A DNA stretch of 64,000 nt, taken from NCBI GenBank assembly GCA_004134985.1, contig REGQ01000011.1:1-64000 (forward strand), read 5' to 3'. Position 1 is the first letter of the stretch, and every line of letters begins with the position of its first letter. Positions 1-7,799 of the stretch are shown piece by piece. A program made the position numbers and the translations under genes. The stretch comes from Paenibacillaceae bacterium. GTDB taxonomy: Bacteria > Bacillota > Bacilli > Paenibacillales > Paenibacillaceae. The notes below the pieces were generated by a model, which saw only the letters and a list, made by a program, of their open reading frames with translations, was not told where the DNA came from and made no database searches.

Positions 1-19
1 CAATGTAATTGTCTCCTGT

Positions 20-74
20 CCCATAGTGACATTATCTCAGAACAGTTATGGGATGACATTATCACAGAAGAACA
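20..74. repeat. Possible terminal repeats of an IS21-type insertion sequence at the window edge
   Basis: Two near-identical direct repeats, TGACATTATCTCAGAA at 27-42 and TGACATTATCACAGAA at 54-69, differ at one position and lie 27 bp apart. Each is preceded by a short inverted word (CCCATA at 20-25, TATGGG at 47-52). Multiple terminal repeats of the GTGACATT...GAACA type are typical of IS21-family ends. The transposase genes would lie left of the window, so the assignment is an inference. Confidence 0.3.
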
Positions 75-86
75 ACAAGCCAATTG

Positions 87-115
87 TTGCTGTTTGTCCA
101 AACATTTGGTATAAT
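87..115 (+). promoter_or_regulatory. Sigma-A type promoter for the DUF1540 gene
   Basis: A -35 element TTGCTG (87-92) and a perfect -10 TATAAT (110-115) are separated by exactly 17 bp. This places the transcription start near 122 and gives a leader of about 130 nt before the ATG at 255. Confidence 0.6.
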
Positions 116-143
116 GTAATCGTCCAGATTAAGGAAAAAGACA

Positions 144-171
144 AAAAACCCTTTGCATGGATGCAAAAGGA
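144..171 (-). terminator. Leader hairpin with a minus-strand T run
   Basis: CCTTTGCAT and ATGCAAAAGG form a stem (about 150-170) with a two-base loop and one bulged A. Read on the minus strand it is followed by TTTTTT (complement of 144-149) and so looks like an intrinsic terminator. On the plus strand it is a hairpin in the 5' leader of the DUF1540 gene. No minus-strand gene is evident that would need it. Confidence 0.35.
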
Positions 172-254
172 AAAGGATCGAATAAGCAAGTACCACCTTG
201 TTTAATCCGTCCGAAGTTTGTGCATACTCACCACTATAAGGAGGTGAATCCAAC

Positions 255-404
255 ATGGCACAAGACGTTAAATGCGAAGTAAACTCATGTCGTCACTGGG
301 CTGATCAAAACAGATGCAGTGCTTCTTCCATCTATATTGTCAGCAACAGTGCAACAGCCCATCAATCTGCTGAAACAGATTGCAAAACGTTTGAAATGAA
401 ATAA
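255..404 (+). CDS. DUF1540 small cysteine protein (49 aa)
   Basis: The start is fixed by a strong site, AAGGAGGTG, about 9 nt before the ATG. The 49-residue product has the DUF1540 layout: a first cysteine pair in KCEVNSCRHW, a third cysteine followed by Ala/Ser and a short hydrophobic stretch (CSASSIYIV), and a terminal DCKTF. This cysteine spacing is known from small Firmicute proteins, many from spore formers; metal binding is suspected for the family but the function is not established. The gene stands alone, with its own sigma-A promoter (87-115) and its own terminator (417-455), so it is a monocistron. It was too short to be reported by an ORF cutoff near 60 residues. Confidence 0.85.
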   Translation: MAQDVKCEVNSCRHWADQNRCSASSIYIVSNSATAHQSAETDCKTFEMK

Positions 405-416
405 GACTTTTACTCT

Positions 417-455
417 GGAAGGAACATGCCCGTTCCTTCCTTATGTATTTTAACA
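417..455 (+). terminator. Rho-independent terminator of the DUF1540 gene
   Basis: A perfect 9-bp stem, GGAAGGAAC (417-425) with GTTCCTTCC (432-440), has a 6-nt loop and is followed by a T-rich tail. It lies 12 bp after the stop codon. Confidence 0.75.
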
Positions 456-536
456 AGAATGATAATTATTATCAAGCTTTTTTTGAAATTTTTATAAATT
501 TTAGTTCTGGACAAAATTACTTTTCCATTTAACAGC

Positions 537-580
537 ACAAGGCCGCAATGCCGGAACGAATTCCGAGCCTGCGGCCTTGT
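537..580 (-). terminator. Long palindrome downstream of the FAD oxidoreductase
   Basis: Outer arms ACAAGGCCGCA (537-547) and TGCGGCCTTGT (570-580) enclose an inner stem CGGAA/TTCCG around CGAA. It lies 3 bp past the stop codon at 584. The T run on the minus strand is weak, so it may stop transcription poorly or act as a 3' stabiliser. Confidence 0.5.
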
Positions 581-583
581 TTG

Positions 584-2530
584 TTATTCGTAGCTTGCGC
601 CCAAATATTCAATCGCGATATCCCGAATCAGCAGGAATACTTCTCCGTTACTCAGCTGTTCCTGATCTTCAACAAGCGCCAGTGTCGCATCCGTAGTGAA
701 AGCTTGGCTAAGCATCTCACCCTTCGCTTCATCCAGCGTAGTGTCAATTCCCATCGCTCTGGCAAACATGTACAGTGCCATGTTCAGCGTAAGCGGCGTT
801 TGTGCAGGATTGTCTACCGACGCCGTCAGGAAGGACAGATTCGACTCGAACTTGTCTGGATGTAATCCGCGAATCGTACGCAGCATGTTCAGGAAACGCT
901 GCACGTTCATCTTTCCGTCCAAATCCCAGGCATCATTCGAATAGCTGCCGGAGGTTAAATTCATGTTGGCGGCTGCGACCAGTCCTTTGTATGCCTTATG
1001 CTTCACATAGGCTGGAACGGATAGGCTATTCATCTTCAAGTCCATCCCCTGCTTGGTCAAATTTTGCTTTAATTTATTGACCAGTTGCTCTGACTTGGAC
1101 AGATCACGGAAAGTGATCTGCTCGTCTTTGGCCAGCTTGACCGCAGCGCCTGCAGCTTCACCGGTTGCCATCCCGAGCGGGATAACCCGTGCGCTGCCAT
1201 GCGGCACCGAATCAAAGCTGGCAGCACGTCCGATAACAAGCAAACCGTCCACCTCCAGTGGAACCAGACTGCGGAAAGGCACCCCGTATTGCGCCGGATT
1301 CATAAGAATCGTTCCGATTCCACCACTGCTTGTACTTTGGATATCAACCGCATAGGAACCGTAAGCAATCGCATCCCAGTGATCGCGATTTTCCATAAGA
1401 TCAGCCAAGGTTACCCGATACTCGCCATTAATATGCCTTGATTCCCGAATATACAACTCTGACGCTGTCCCCGCATATTTCAGATCTTTGAATTCATCAA
1501 AGCGTTTGATCAGAAAATCAGCAATGAGCGGCGCTTCGTGCTCCCCGATGGCAATGCCTTGACGCACCGATTCTGGGTCGAGCGGGTCGACATCAAACAG
1601 CTGCATCGTATTGAGCAGGATGGTGCCATCATTTTGTCTGCCAATATTCAATCCGCGAATTTTAACTTTGTCCGGATTGCTCGGAACATATTCTCTGGCA
1701 GCGTTGTAACCCCAGATGCTCATTTTATCAATACCGGCATCAGAGTGGCTGCCGATCTTCTCCCATATTTCCTGCGTCACCCCGCTCAGTTTGAACACCA
1801 GCGTTGCGACCATCATCACATTTTTATTGCCAATATCCTCTCTGCCGACCGTGTAAGGCGCCCCTGCCGCCGCTGCAATGTCAGCATCCTGTGTAGCGTC
1901 GATCAGCGCTTCTGCAGCGATTGTTGCCGTGCTGCCGTCGCTCTTCACGACGTTAAGTCCGACAACGGCAGGCGTGCCCGATTCCGTGCTCATAATCGGC
2001 GTCATCGACTGGACATTCATCAACAAATCAATATTCGGTTCAGCAGCGACCATACGGTAGAATACGTTCGCCGCAGTATTGGTATCAAACGATGATCCTT
2101 CGATCTGCTCATACCATTCCTGGAAAATCCCTTTGTTCAAATAAATTGGCTTCCTTAATGACGTTAAAAAAGACGGGTTTTTGGGAGAATAGTTCAAGTC
2201 CAGCGTATTCAACCAGCCGATTGTCATCAAGCCCCCAAGCTGCTTGCGGTCGTTGCCATGTACACTGCCCTCGACGAGCAGCACTTTTAAACCGTTGCGC
2301 GCGGCGGATAACGCCGCGGCAACCCCCTCAGGATCTGTTCCGGTTACAATTGCATCATATCGCTCCGCGATCACTTCTGTTGATTTCACTTCGATCAACT
2401 GCTCATGCGGAGCTTTATTAATGAGACGAGTGCTCTGCTTCCAATAGATGATAGCGGCAAGCGCTGCGACAATCAATATGCCGGCAGCAACAATAATTAG
2501 AGCGACTCGAAGTTGGATACGTTTGTTCAT
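584..2530 (-). CDS. Membrane-anchored FAD-dependent oxidoreductase
   Basis: The 648-residue protein starts with a short basic stretch and one hydrophobic helix (about residues 8-30), predicting an N-terminal anchor. A flavin Rossmann motif follows near residue 60 (AIVTGTDPEGVAAALSAARN) with an acidic residue ending the second strand (VLLVEG). The rest matches the FAD_oxidored superfamily (PF12831-like); a late segment with DGLLVIGRAAS and GSARVIPLGMATGEAAG is the second dinucleotide-contacting region of that family. The canonical GxGxxG is altered to GTDPEG, so flavin binding is likely but non-standard. If the anchor inserts in the usual way, the flavin domain may face outward. It is the second gene of a pair: its start lies 20 bp after the stop of the secreted GHL10 hydrolase, suggesting a shared role in envelope or glycan chemistry. 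The substrate is unknown. Confidence 0.75.
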   Translation of the reverse strand: MNKRIQLRVALIIVAAGILIVAALAAIIYWKQSTRLINKAPHEQLIEVKSTEVIAERYDAIVTGTDPEGVAAALSAARNGLKVLLVEGSVHGNDRKQLGGLMTIGWLNTLDLNYSPKNPSFLTSLRKPIYLNKGIFQEWYEQIEGSSFDTNTAANVFYRMVAAEPNIDLLMNVQSMTPIMSTESGTPAVVGLNVVKSDGSTATIAAEALIDATQDADIAAAAGAPYTVGREDIGNKNVMMVATLVFKLSGVTQEIWEKIGSHSDAGIDKMSIWGYNAAREYVPSNPDKVKIRGLNIGRQNDGTILLNTMQLFDVDPLDPESVRQGIAIGEHEAPLIADFLIKRFDEFKDLKYAGTASELYIRESRHINGEYRVTLADLMENRDHWDAIAYGSYAVDIQSTSSGGIGTILMNPAQYGVPFRSLVPLEVDGLLVIGRAASFDSVPHGSARVIPLGMATGEAAGAAVKLAKDEQITFRDLSKSEQLVNKLKQNLTKQGMDLKMNSLSVPAYVKHKAYKGLVAAANMNLTSGSYSNDAWDLDGKMNVQRFLNMLRTIRGLHPDKFESNLSFLTASVDNPAQTPLTLNMALYMFARAMGIDTTLDEAKGEMLSQAFTTDATLALVEDQEQLSNGEVFLLIRDIAIEYLGASYE

Positions 2531-2550
2531 TGACGCCTGCTCTCTCCTGT

Positions 2551-4173
2551 CTATTTACTGTAATACGCTTTTAGCGCGTCTGCCAGTCCCAACGGATTGC
2601 TAAGCAAATCTTTGGCACTGAAGAAAACATCTCCTGTAATTTCAGCATGTTTCGTATTATAAACCAATTGGTCAATAATTTCTTGAGAGGTATGCCAGCC
2701 GGCATCCTTTGTTCCAAGTTTGTAAGGCGCATGACCGATATACAGATCGACACCTGTTCCCCGCACTTCATTGGCCCACCAGTCTGCCAGCACATCATAG
2801 CGCGCTGCAGGGAAATCAAAGCTCCAGTAAATTTGGGGAATGATGTAGTCTACCCAGCCCTGGCGAATCCACGTTCTTACATCGGCATGCATGCTGTCAT
2901 AGGCTGTGACGCCCGCCTTGGTGGCGGAACCGGTCGGGTCCACCCCATTGTTGCGCCACACGCCGAACGGGCTGATGCCGTAACGCACTTCCGGCTTGGA
3001 CTGCTCAATCGCCTGGCCCAGCATACTGACAAATTCATTAATATTGTCGCGCCGCCATTCGTCAAGGGCAAGAATTCGTTTGGCATTGTACACTTTGAAC
3101 GTTTGCTCATCATCGAACACACCGCCCGAGGGATAGAAATAATCATCCAGATGGACACCATCCACATCGTACTGGTCGACAACTTCCATAATCGTATCGA
3201 TAATGTGCTGCCGCGCTTGCGGAATGCCGGGATTAATATAAAGTTTGTTATTCGAATTGACGATCCAATCCGGATGTTGATGCACGACATGCTGTTTGTC
3301 TGGATGCACGGCATCGGTATTCGCCCGGAAAGGATTGAACCAGGCATGAAACTCCATGCCACGTTTATGGGTTTCCGCAATGGCAAAGGCGAGCGGATCA
3401 TAGTCTGGCGCCTTGCCCTGCGGGCCTGTCACATATTTGGACCAGGGGACCAGTTTGGATGGGTAGATCGCGTCGCCCGCCGGTCGAACCTGTACAAATA
3501 CCGTGTTGATTCCGCTTTGCTGCAGCTTGTCGAGCAAAGCAATATATTCCTGCTGCTGCTTGACAGCATTCCCCCCAGATTTACTGGAAGGCCAGTCAAG
3601 ATTATAAACGGTCGCCACCCAGGCTCCCCGCATATTGCCGCTGTTGTTTCCAGGCAAGTTGCCGTTGCCTGGTCCCGGCTGGCCTGTGCCAGGCTGCTCT
3701 CCATTTTCATTAGGCGTCTCCGGTACTGTTCCCGGGGTTTGCAGTGTTACGACACGCAAGGACTGATTCCAGTTCACATTCAATCCCAACTGCTCGCTCA
3801 CGAATCGAATGGGAACCATCGTTCTGCCGCGCTTCGTTTCAACAGAAGCGTCAAGCTGTACTCTCTCCCCATTGACAAACGCATAGTTCTGGCCTACTGT
3901 CATCGAAATTGCTTTGCCCTGCCGCCCGATGGTGACCGTTTGAGCGCTTTGCGACCAACCGACAACAGCACCGATTCCTTCACTGATTACCCGTAAAGGC
4001 ACCATTGTCAGATTGATTTTTGGAACAATATACGGTGATACATCGCTGGGAATCGTTTTGCCATCCAGCACAATCGAGATGTCAGTACTGCTTTGCGCTT
4101 TTGCCGACGTTCCTGCTACGGAAAAAACAAGAACGATCAAAAGCAGGGTTTGAACCAGTTTGCGAGCATTCAT
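2551..4173 (-). CDS. Secreted GHL10 (DUF187) glycoside hydrolase with copper-amine-oxidase-type N-terminal repeats
   Basis: I start at the ATG at 4173 because GGAGG lies about 9 nt upstream and the product then opens with a clear signal peptide (MNARKLVQTLLLIVLVFSVA, cut near AKAQSS). The open frame continues upstream to 4509 but that part is not protein-like. The 540-aa product has two copper-amine-oxidase-N-type repeats (about residues 35-145, with TMVPLRVISEGIG and TMVPIRFVSEQLG), a Gly/Pro/Asn-rich linker (about 148-180), and a GHL10 barrel to the end (MRGAWVATV, DGVHLDDYFYP, YIIPQIYWSFD). GHL10 proteins such as YngK act on glycans of the cell envelope; the N-terminal repeats are thought to mediate surface binding and not copper chemistry. 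It is the first gene of the pair with the FAD oxidoreductase. Confidence 0.82.
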   Translation of the reverse strand: MNARKLVQTLLLIVLVFSVAGTSAKAQSSTDISIVLDGKTIPSDVSPYIVPKINLTMVPLRVISEGIGAVVGWSQSAQTVTIGRQGKAISMTVGQNYAFVNGERVQLDASVETKRGRTMVPIRFVSEQLGLNVNWNQSLRVVTLQTPGTVPETPNENGEQPGTGQPGPGNGNLPGNNSGNMRGAWVATVYNLDWPSSKSGGNAVKQQQEYIALLDKLQQSGINTVFVQVRPAGDAIYPSKLVPWSKYVTGPQGKAPDYDPLAFAIAETHKRGMEFHAWFNPFRANTDAVHPDKQHVVHQHPDWIVNSNNKLYINPGIPQARQHIIDTIMEVVDQYDVDGVHLDDYFYPSGGVFDDEQTFKVYNAKRILALDEWRRDNINEFVSMLGQAIEQSKPEVRYGISPFGVWRNNGVDPTGSATKAGVTAYDSMHADVRTWIRQGWVDYIIPQIYWSFDFPAARYDVLADWWANEVRGTGVDLYIGHAPYKLGTKDAGWHTSQEIIDQLVYNTKHAEITGDVFFSAKDLLSNPLGLADALKAYYSK

Positions 4174-4237
4174 TTCGTAAATCCTCCATACGTTGCATAA
4201 TTTATGTACAGTCGGCTGGAAGTTTTCCCCGGCCTCT

Positions 4238-4243
4238 ATTATA
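4238..4243 (-). promoter_or_regulatory. Candidate -10 box for the GHL10 gene
   Basis: A perfect TATAAT reads on the minus strand here, about 65 bp upstream of the GHL10 start codon. No convincing -35 box was found at the right spacing. Confidence 0.3.
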
Positions 4244-4305
4244 GACGCTAGTAAAATTGAATTGTTGCTATTTTCAAGCAATATCGCCACAATTGTATCG
4301 TTGGG

Positions 4306-4324
4306 GACGCCGCGCCGCGGTGTC
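4306..4324. repeat. GC-rich palindrome upstream of xerS
   Basis: GACGCCGCG and CGCGGTGTC are inverted around a single central C, with one G-T mismatch. It lies about 75 bp upstream of the xerS ATG. It could be an operator or a recombinase site; it does not resemble the streptococcal difSL sequence as I know it. Confidence 0.4.
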
Positions 4325-4396
4325 TGGCACATCAATTTGCCTTTTGTCTTTTCGCTTCGTTTCCTGTTAAACTGGTTAGTAGGAGGGTGAAACGTT

Positions 4397-5473
4397 ATGA
4401 ATCTGATTAAAATAAAAGATCGGCAGGAAGTAGACAAACGAATTATATTCATGCCTTGGTATGTTGAGAAATTTATACAGTACAAACTGCCTGATCTTTC
4501 CCCATCCACACTGCTCGAATATTTGCGGGATTACGAGACTTTTTTTCATTGGCTGCTTGCGGAAGGCCTCTCCGGTGCAGCGGCCATGAAAGATATTCCG
4601 CTTATTGATCTGGAGCGTCTTCATATGGAAAGCATAGACAATTACCGCATGTTTCTGACAACTTTCAAGGATCGCCAGAACAGCCGCATCACCGTGTCGC
4701 GAAAGCTGTCCTCCCTTCGGTCGCTGTTCCATTATTTAAGCCAGATAGCCGAAGATGATGATTTCTATCCGTTGTTGAAACGCAATGTGATGGCCAAGGT
4801 CGTCATCAAACGAACGAACAAACCGAAAGACACCGCGGCCAGACTGGAAGGGAAACTTCTGCAGGAAGAAGAAATCCATGAATTTATCCGCTACATAAAC
4901 GAGCATTACCCAGTCGATGTCGCTGCCAATAAACAGGCGATCTATTCCTATGAGCTCAATCGAGTTCGCGACGCATGCATCGTGACGCTGATTTTAAACT
5001 CGGGTCTGCGCGTCTCCGAAGTGGTGAACCTCAATCTTGATGATATCGACCTCAAGAAACGGCTTGCCTATGTATTCCGTAAAGGGGATAACGACGATTC
5101 TTTCAAAACCCCCGTCTACTTCCGGCAGGAAGCCATCGACGATCTGACAAACTATTTAAGGCTTCGCGAGTCGAACTACAAAGCACCCAAACGGGAAAAG
5201 GCATTTTTTCTCGCCCTTGCCAATGGCAAGACAGAAGGCTCACGGATGACCAAACGAGCCATTCAGGAGATGGTCATCAAGTATGCCAAGCGATTCGGCA
5301 AGCCGTATCTATCCGTTCATAAATTGCGGCATTCCTTTGCAACGGATTACTACTTGCGCAATGATCTTTACAAAACTCAGGAGCAGCTTGGTCATGCTTC
5401 CCCGGAAACGACTCAAATCTATGCGCACTTGACTGACAAAACGATGGCAGAGGCAATCGACAACTTGAAATGA
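4397..5473 (+). CDS. xerS: Tyrosine recombinase XerS
   Basis: A site-specific tyrosine recombinase of 358 residues, the usual XerS length (about 356) and longer than XerC/XerD (about 300). An N-terminal SAM-like core-binding domain (about 15-140) precedes the catalytic domain. The catalytic set is present: Arg in NSGLRVSEV (about residue 205), a Lys in the beta-hairpin RKGDNDDSFK, His and Arg in HKLRHSFAT (about 307), a His in QLGHAS, and the Tyr nucleophile in TQIYAHL (about 340). XerS resolves chromosome dimers alone in streptococci; in Paenibacillaceae it probably coexists with XerC/XerD, so its target here is uncertain. AGGAGG lies 10 nt before the ATG. It is transcribed away from the GHL10 gene and converges on the hydrolase at 5523. 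Confidence 0.85.
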   Translation: MNLIKIKDRQEVDKRIIFMPWYVEKFIQYKLPDLSPSTLLEYLRDYETFFHWLLAEGLSGAAAMKDIPLIDLERLHMESIDNYRMFLTTFKDRQNSRITVSRKLSSLRSLFHYLSQIAEDDDFYPLLKRNVMAKVVIKRTNKPKDTAARLEGKLLQEEEIHEFIRYINEHYPVDVAANKQAIYSYELNRVRDACIVTLILNSGLRVSEVVNLNLDDIDLKKRLAYVFRKGDNDDSFKTPVYFRQEAIDDLTNYLRLRESNYKAPKREKAFFLALANGKTEGSRMTKRAIQEMVIKYAKRFGKPYLSVHKLRHSFATDYYLRNDLYKTQEQLGHASPETTQIYAHLTDKTMAEAIDNLK

Positions 5474-5522
5474 TTCGCAAATAAAGTACCGGACATCTGC
5501 AGCCAATTCCCAAATTCGAGCA

Positions 5523-7742
5523 TCAGGAGGAAGGCTGCAGACGCAAATCATCAATAACCACCGTGCCGGCTGGCGTTTTGTCGAACGTAAACCGGATACC
5601 CGTAATCCGTGAAGGAACAAATCGGCCGTCCTGCTCCGCAAACCGGTCAAGCGGCAGGAAGAAATCCTGAAATACCGTTTCGGAGGAACTGTTCACTTTC
5701 CCTTTCTTGATCGTTTTTTCCAGCTTGCCTACATTTAGATAGCGTGTTTGGATTGCGATCTGTACCGGCCGAAATTCACTGATCGGCAATGAGACCGATA
5801 TGCCGTCGGCAGTTAGCGCCGTAACTGTAAAGTCAGCCGGCTCCCCGCTCCCTTCGTCCGGCTGGGCTAGGGAGAACACAAACTGCGCCGTATCGTCCAA
5901 GCTCGAGTAGCCTGCCTGGGGAAGCATGATCGCATAGCTTGCATCCTCACGATCCCATGCCAGCCATACCGCTTTGTTCATGCGCGAGCTCCGCTGCCGG
6001 TTTTTCACATCCTTCTCCTCCCAACGGACGAGATGTTCCCCTTTCAGATGAATCGCTTCGGTTGACCCGGTATTTTTGTCCTGATCCTCATCGTAATCGG
6101 CTATGCGAATCATGGTCGAATCATCAAACCGATTGACATAGCGCGTCGCTGGCAGCCATCCGGCAGCCTGCCGCGCATCGCGAAACATCGGCAGATAGCG
6201 ATCGTCTCCATGCAGCGTCGTTTCCAAAAATGCGGCAATATACGTTTGGGCAATATGCTGCTGATCGCTGCCTTTCATGATGTCCATAGTGTTCATCATC
6301 AGGCGGGTGGGAAGCTTGATATCCTGTCGTCCCCAATCGGTGTTGAACTGGCCGTGATTGGCATGCTCGATATATAGCGATGATTTGAAATGATAGCCGC
6401 TTGCGGGATTGGTGAAGGTTACCCGATCATACTGCCTATCCCCGTCAAACGTTGTCACATCAGAATCCTGCGACCCGTGGAGCGTCAAATAATTGATATT
6501 TTCAAGCTCAACATATTTATCCTCCAGCTTGCGGTCAGTCGGAGCAATCGCCACAACGGATGTAATCGGATAGGTGATGCCTGCCAGCTTCTCTTTTTTA
6601 TCAGCCGAACGATAGTAGTCGTCATAGACAGCTGCAAGCGCCGCTGCCTGGCCGCCTCGTGAATGACCGATCAGCGCAATTTTTTGCATATCGGCTTTGC
6701 CTGCCAGCAGATTTCCCGTGTCCTGATTAAATTCATCGATCACACGGAGATGATGCAGCAGCATCCACGCACGCAGCGCATAGTCATTATTCGGAATGCC
6801 GGACCAAGTTGAGTAATTGGCAAAGTTCTCATCGACAGATACGGTGAGAAATCCACGGCTGGCCAGCAATTGTCCCAAATATTCGTAGCCGTCGTCCGAG
6901 AAATCCTCCATCGTATGGTTGCCATGAACAATGAGCACTACCGGGAAAGGTCCGTCTCCCTTCGGAAGCCACATACGGCCGTTGACCGGCAGCGATTTGG
7001 CATCAAACCCCCAGTACCAGGAGCGGAGCTTCGGCCATTTGGTTACAAAGGACGATGCATCCACTGATTCTGTCAATAAATCCGCCTCGCGTCCGAACTC
7101 GCGGCGCAGCCAGTCGTTCCCGCTGCCGTACGTCAACGTCTGAACAGCATAGTTCCCTGCTTGCGCAGGGGGCGTCACCGACGCGGTAAGCGCAGAATGT
7201 TCAACTGCCGGCACGATCTCACGGTCTGCGGCGTTTCGCAACCCTGCGCCGTCAGCTATTAGAAACAACAGGACGACAAGCATAAATCCGCTGCCCGCCA
7301 GTACGCTCCTTTGCCCGATTGTCGCTGCTCTTCTCGCGACAAGTCCTGCAGTGAACAGCCCGAAGGAAATGCCGAACAAGATAATAATGCCGGTCAGAAT
7401 ATAGGCACCGGCATAGTTGATATTCGAGTAAGTAAATAATTTCGGGATAAAAATCAAGCTGCTGAGCAATGAGCCAACAAGCAGGCGCGGCAGCTTCAAT
7501 TTTGGAATAAAACTTAGCAGCAAAGCGATGATGAACATACCGCCGCCAAGAATTGCCTGTCCGCCGGCTACAACGATAAGGGTTGAGAGAAGATCAATTC
7601 CCCAGCCGATGCCGCTCGGCAGACCAGCCCCGGTTTCGACCATGAGCAGCAGCAAGGGCAACTGCTGGCCGAATAGTGCAGCCAGGCTATAGAAATTTTC
7701 GTAATCTGCTATTCTACGAAGTCGTTCTTTTAGGCGAAACAT
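5523..7742 (-). CDS. Multi-spanning membrane protein with alpha/beta-hydrolase domain
   Basis: This 739-residue protein has an N-terminal membrane part with about five helices (roughly residues 15-165), a linker, then an alpha/beta-hydrolase fold. The nucleophile elbow is GHSRGG within IALIGHSRGGQAAAL, preceded by the oxyanion segment VVLIVHGNHTMEDF; a probable catalytic His lies in HANHGQFN. The C-terminal 180 residues are beta-rich and resemble an accessory domain. Overall it fits the group of large membrane-tethered hydrolases annotated as chlorophyllase- or dienelactone-hydrolase-like; the natural substrate is not known. The hydrolase part is probably outside the membrane. AAGGAG lies about 16 nt before the ATG, which is long, so the true start may be slightly different. 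It is a single gene, convergent with xerS. Confidence 0.7.
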   Translation of the reverse strand: MFRLKERLRRIADYENFYSLAALFGQQLPLLLLMVETGAGLPSGIGWGIDLLSTLIVVAGGQAILGGGMFIIALLLSFIPKLKLPRLLVGSLLSSLIFIPKLFTYSNINYAGAYILTGIIILFGISFGLFTAGLVARRAATIGQRSVLAGSGFMLVVLLFLIADGAGLRNAADREIVPAVEHSALTASVTPPAQAGNYAVQTLTYGSGNDWLRREFGREADLLTESVDASSFVTKWPKLRSWYWGFDAKSLPVNGRMWLPKGDGPFPVVLIVHGNHTMEDFSDDGYEYLGQLLASRGFLTVSVDENFANYSTWSGIPNNDYALRAWMLLHHLRVIDEFNQDTGNLLAGKADMQKIALIGHSRGGQAAALAAVYDDYYRSADKKEKLAGITYPITSVVAIAPTDRKLEDKYVELENINYLTLHGSQDSDVTTFDGDRQYDRVTFTNPASGYHFKSSLYIEHANHGQFNTDWGRQDIKLPTRLMMNTMDIMKGSDQQHIAQTYIAAFLETTLHGDDRYLPMFRDARQAAGWLPATRYVNRFDDSTMIRIADYDEDQDKNTGSTEAIHLKGEHLVRWEEKDVKNRQRSSRMNKAVWLAWDREDASYAIMLPQAGYSSLDDTAQFVFSLAQPDEGSGEPADFTVTALTADGISVSLPISEFRPVQIAIQTRYLNVGKLEKTIKKGKVNSSSETVFQDFFLPLDRFAEQDGRFVPSRITGIRFTFDKTPAGTVVIDDLRLQPSS

Positions 7743-7799
7743 GGTTGCTGTTGATCATCTCCTTACGGAAGCCTGCCTCTCACGGCTGCCAGCGCCTTC

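Noticed and set aside
62-256. 64-codon minus-strand frame
   Set aside because: It spans the promoter and leader of the DUF1540 gene, has no ribosome binding site and no family features.
2647-3996. 449-codon plus-strand frame opposite the GHL10 gene
   Set aside because: It is antisense to a gene with clear domain motifs and codon-position signals; the frame is a shadow of low stop density.
4174-4396. difSL-type recombination site next to xerS
   Set aside because: No 31-bp sequence with the known arms was found; only the GC-rich palindrome at 4306-4324 was noted.
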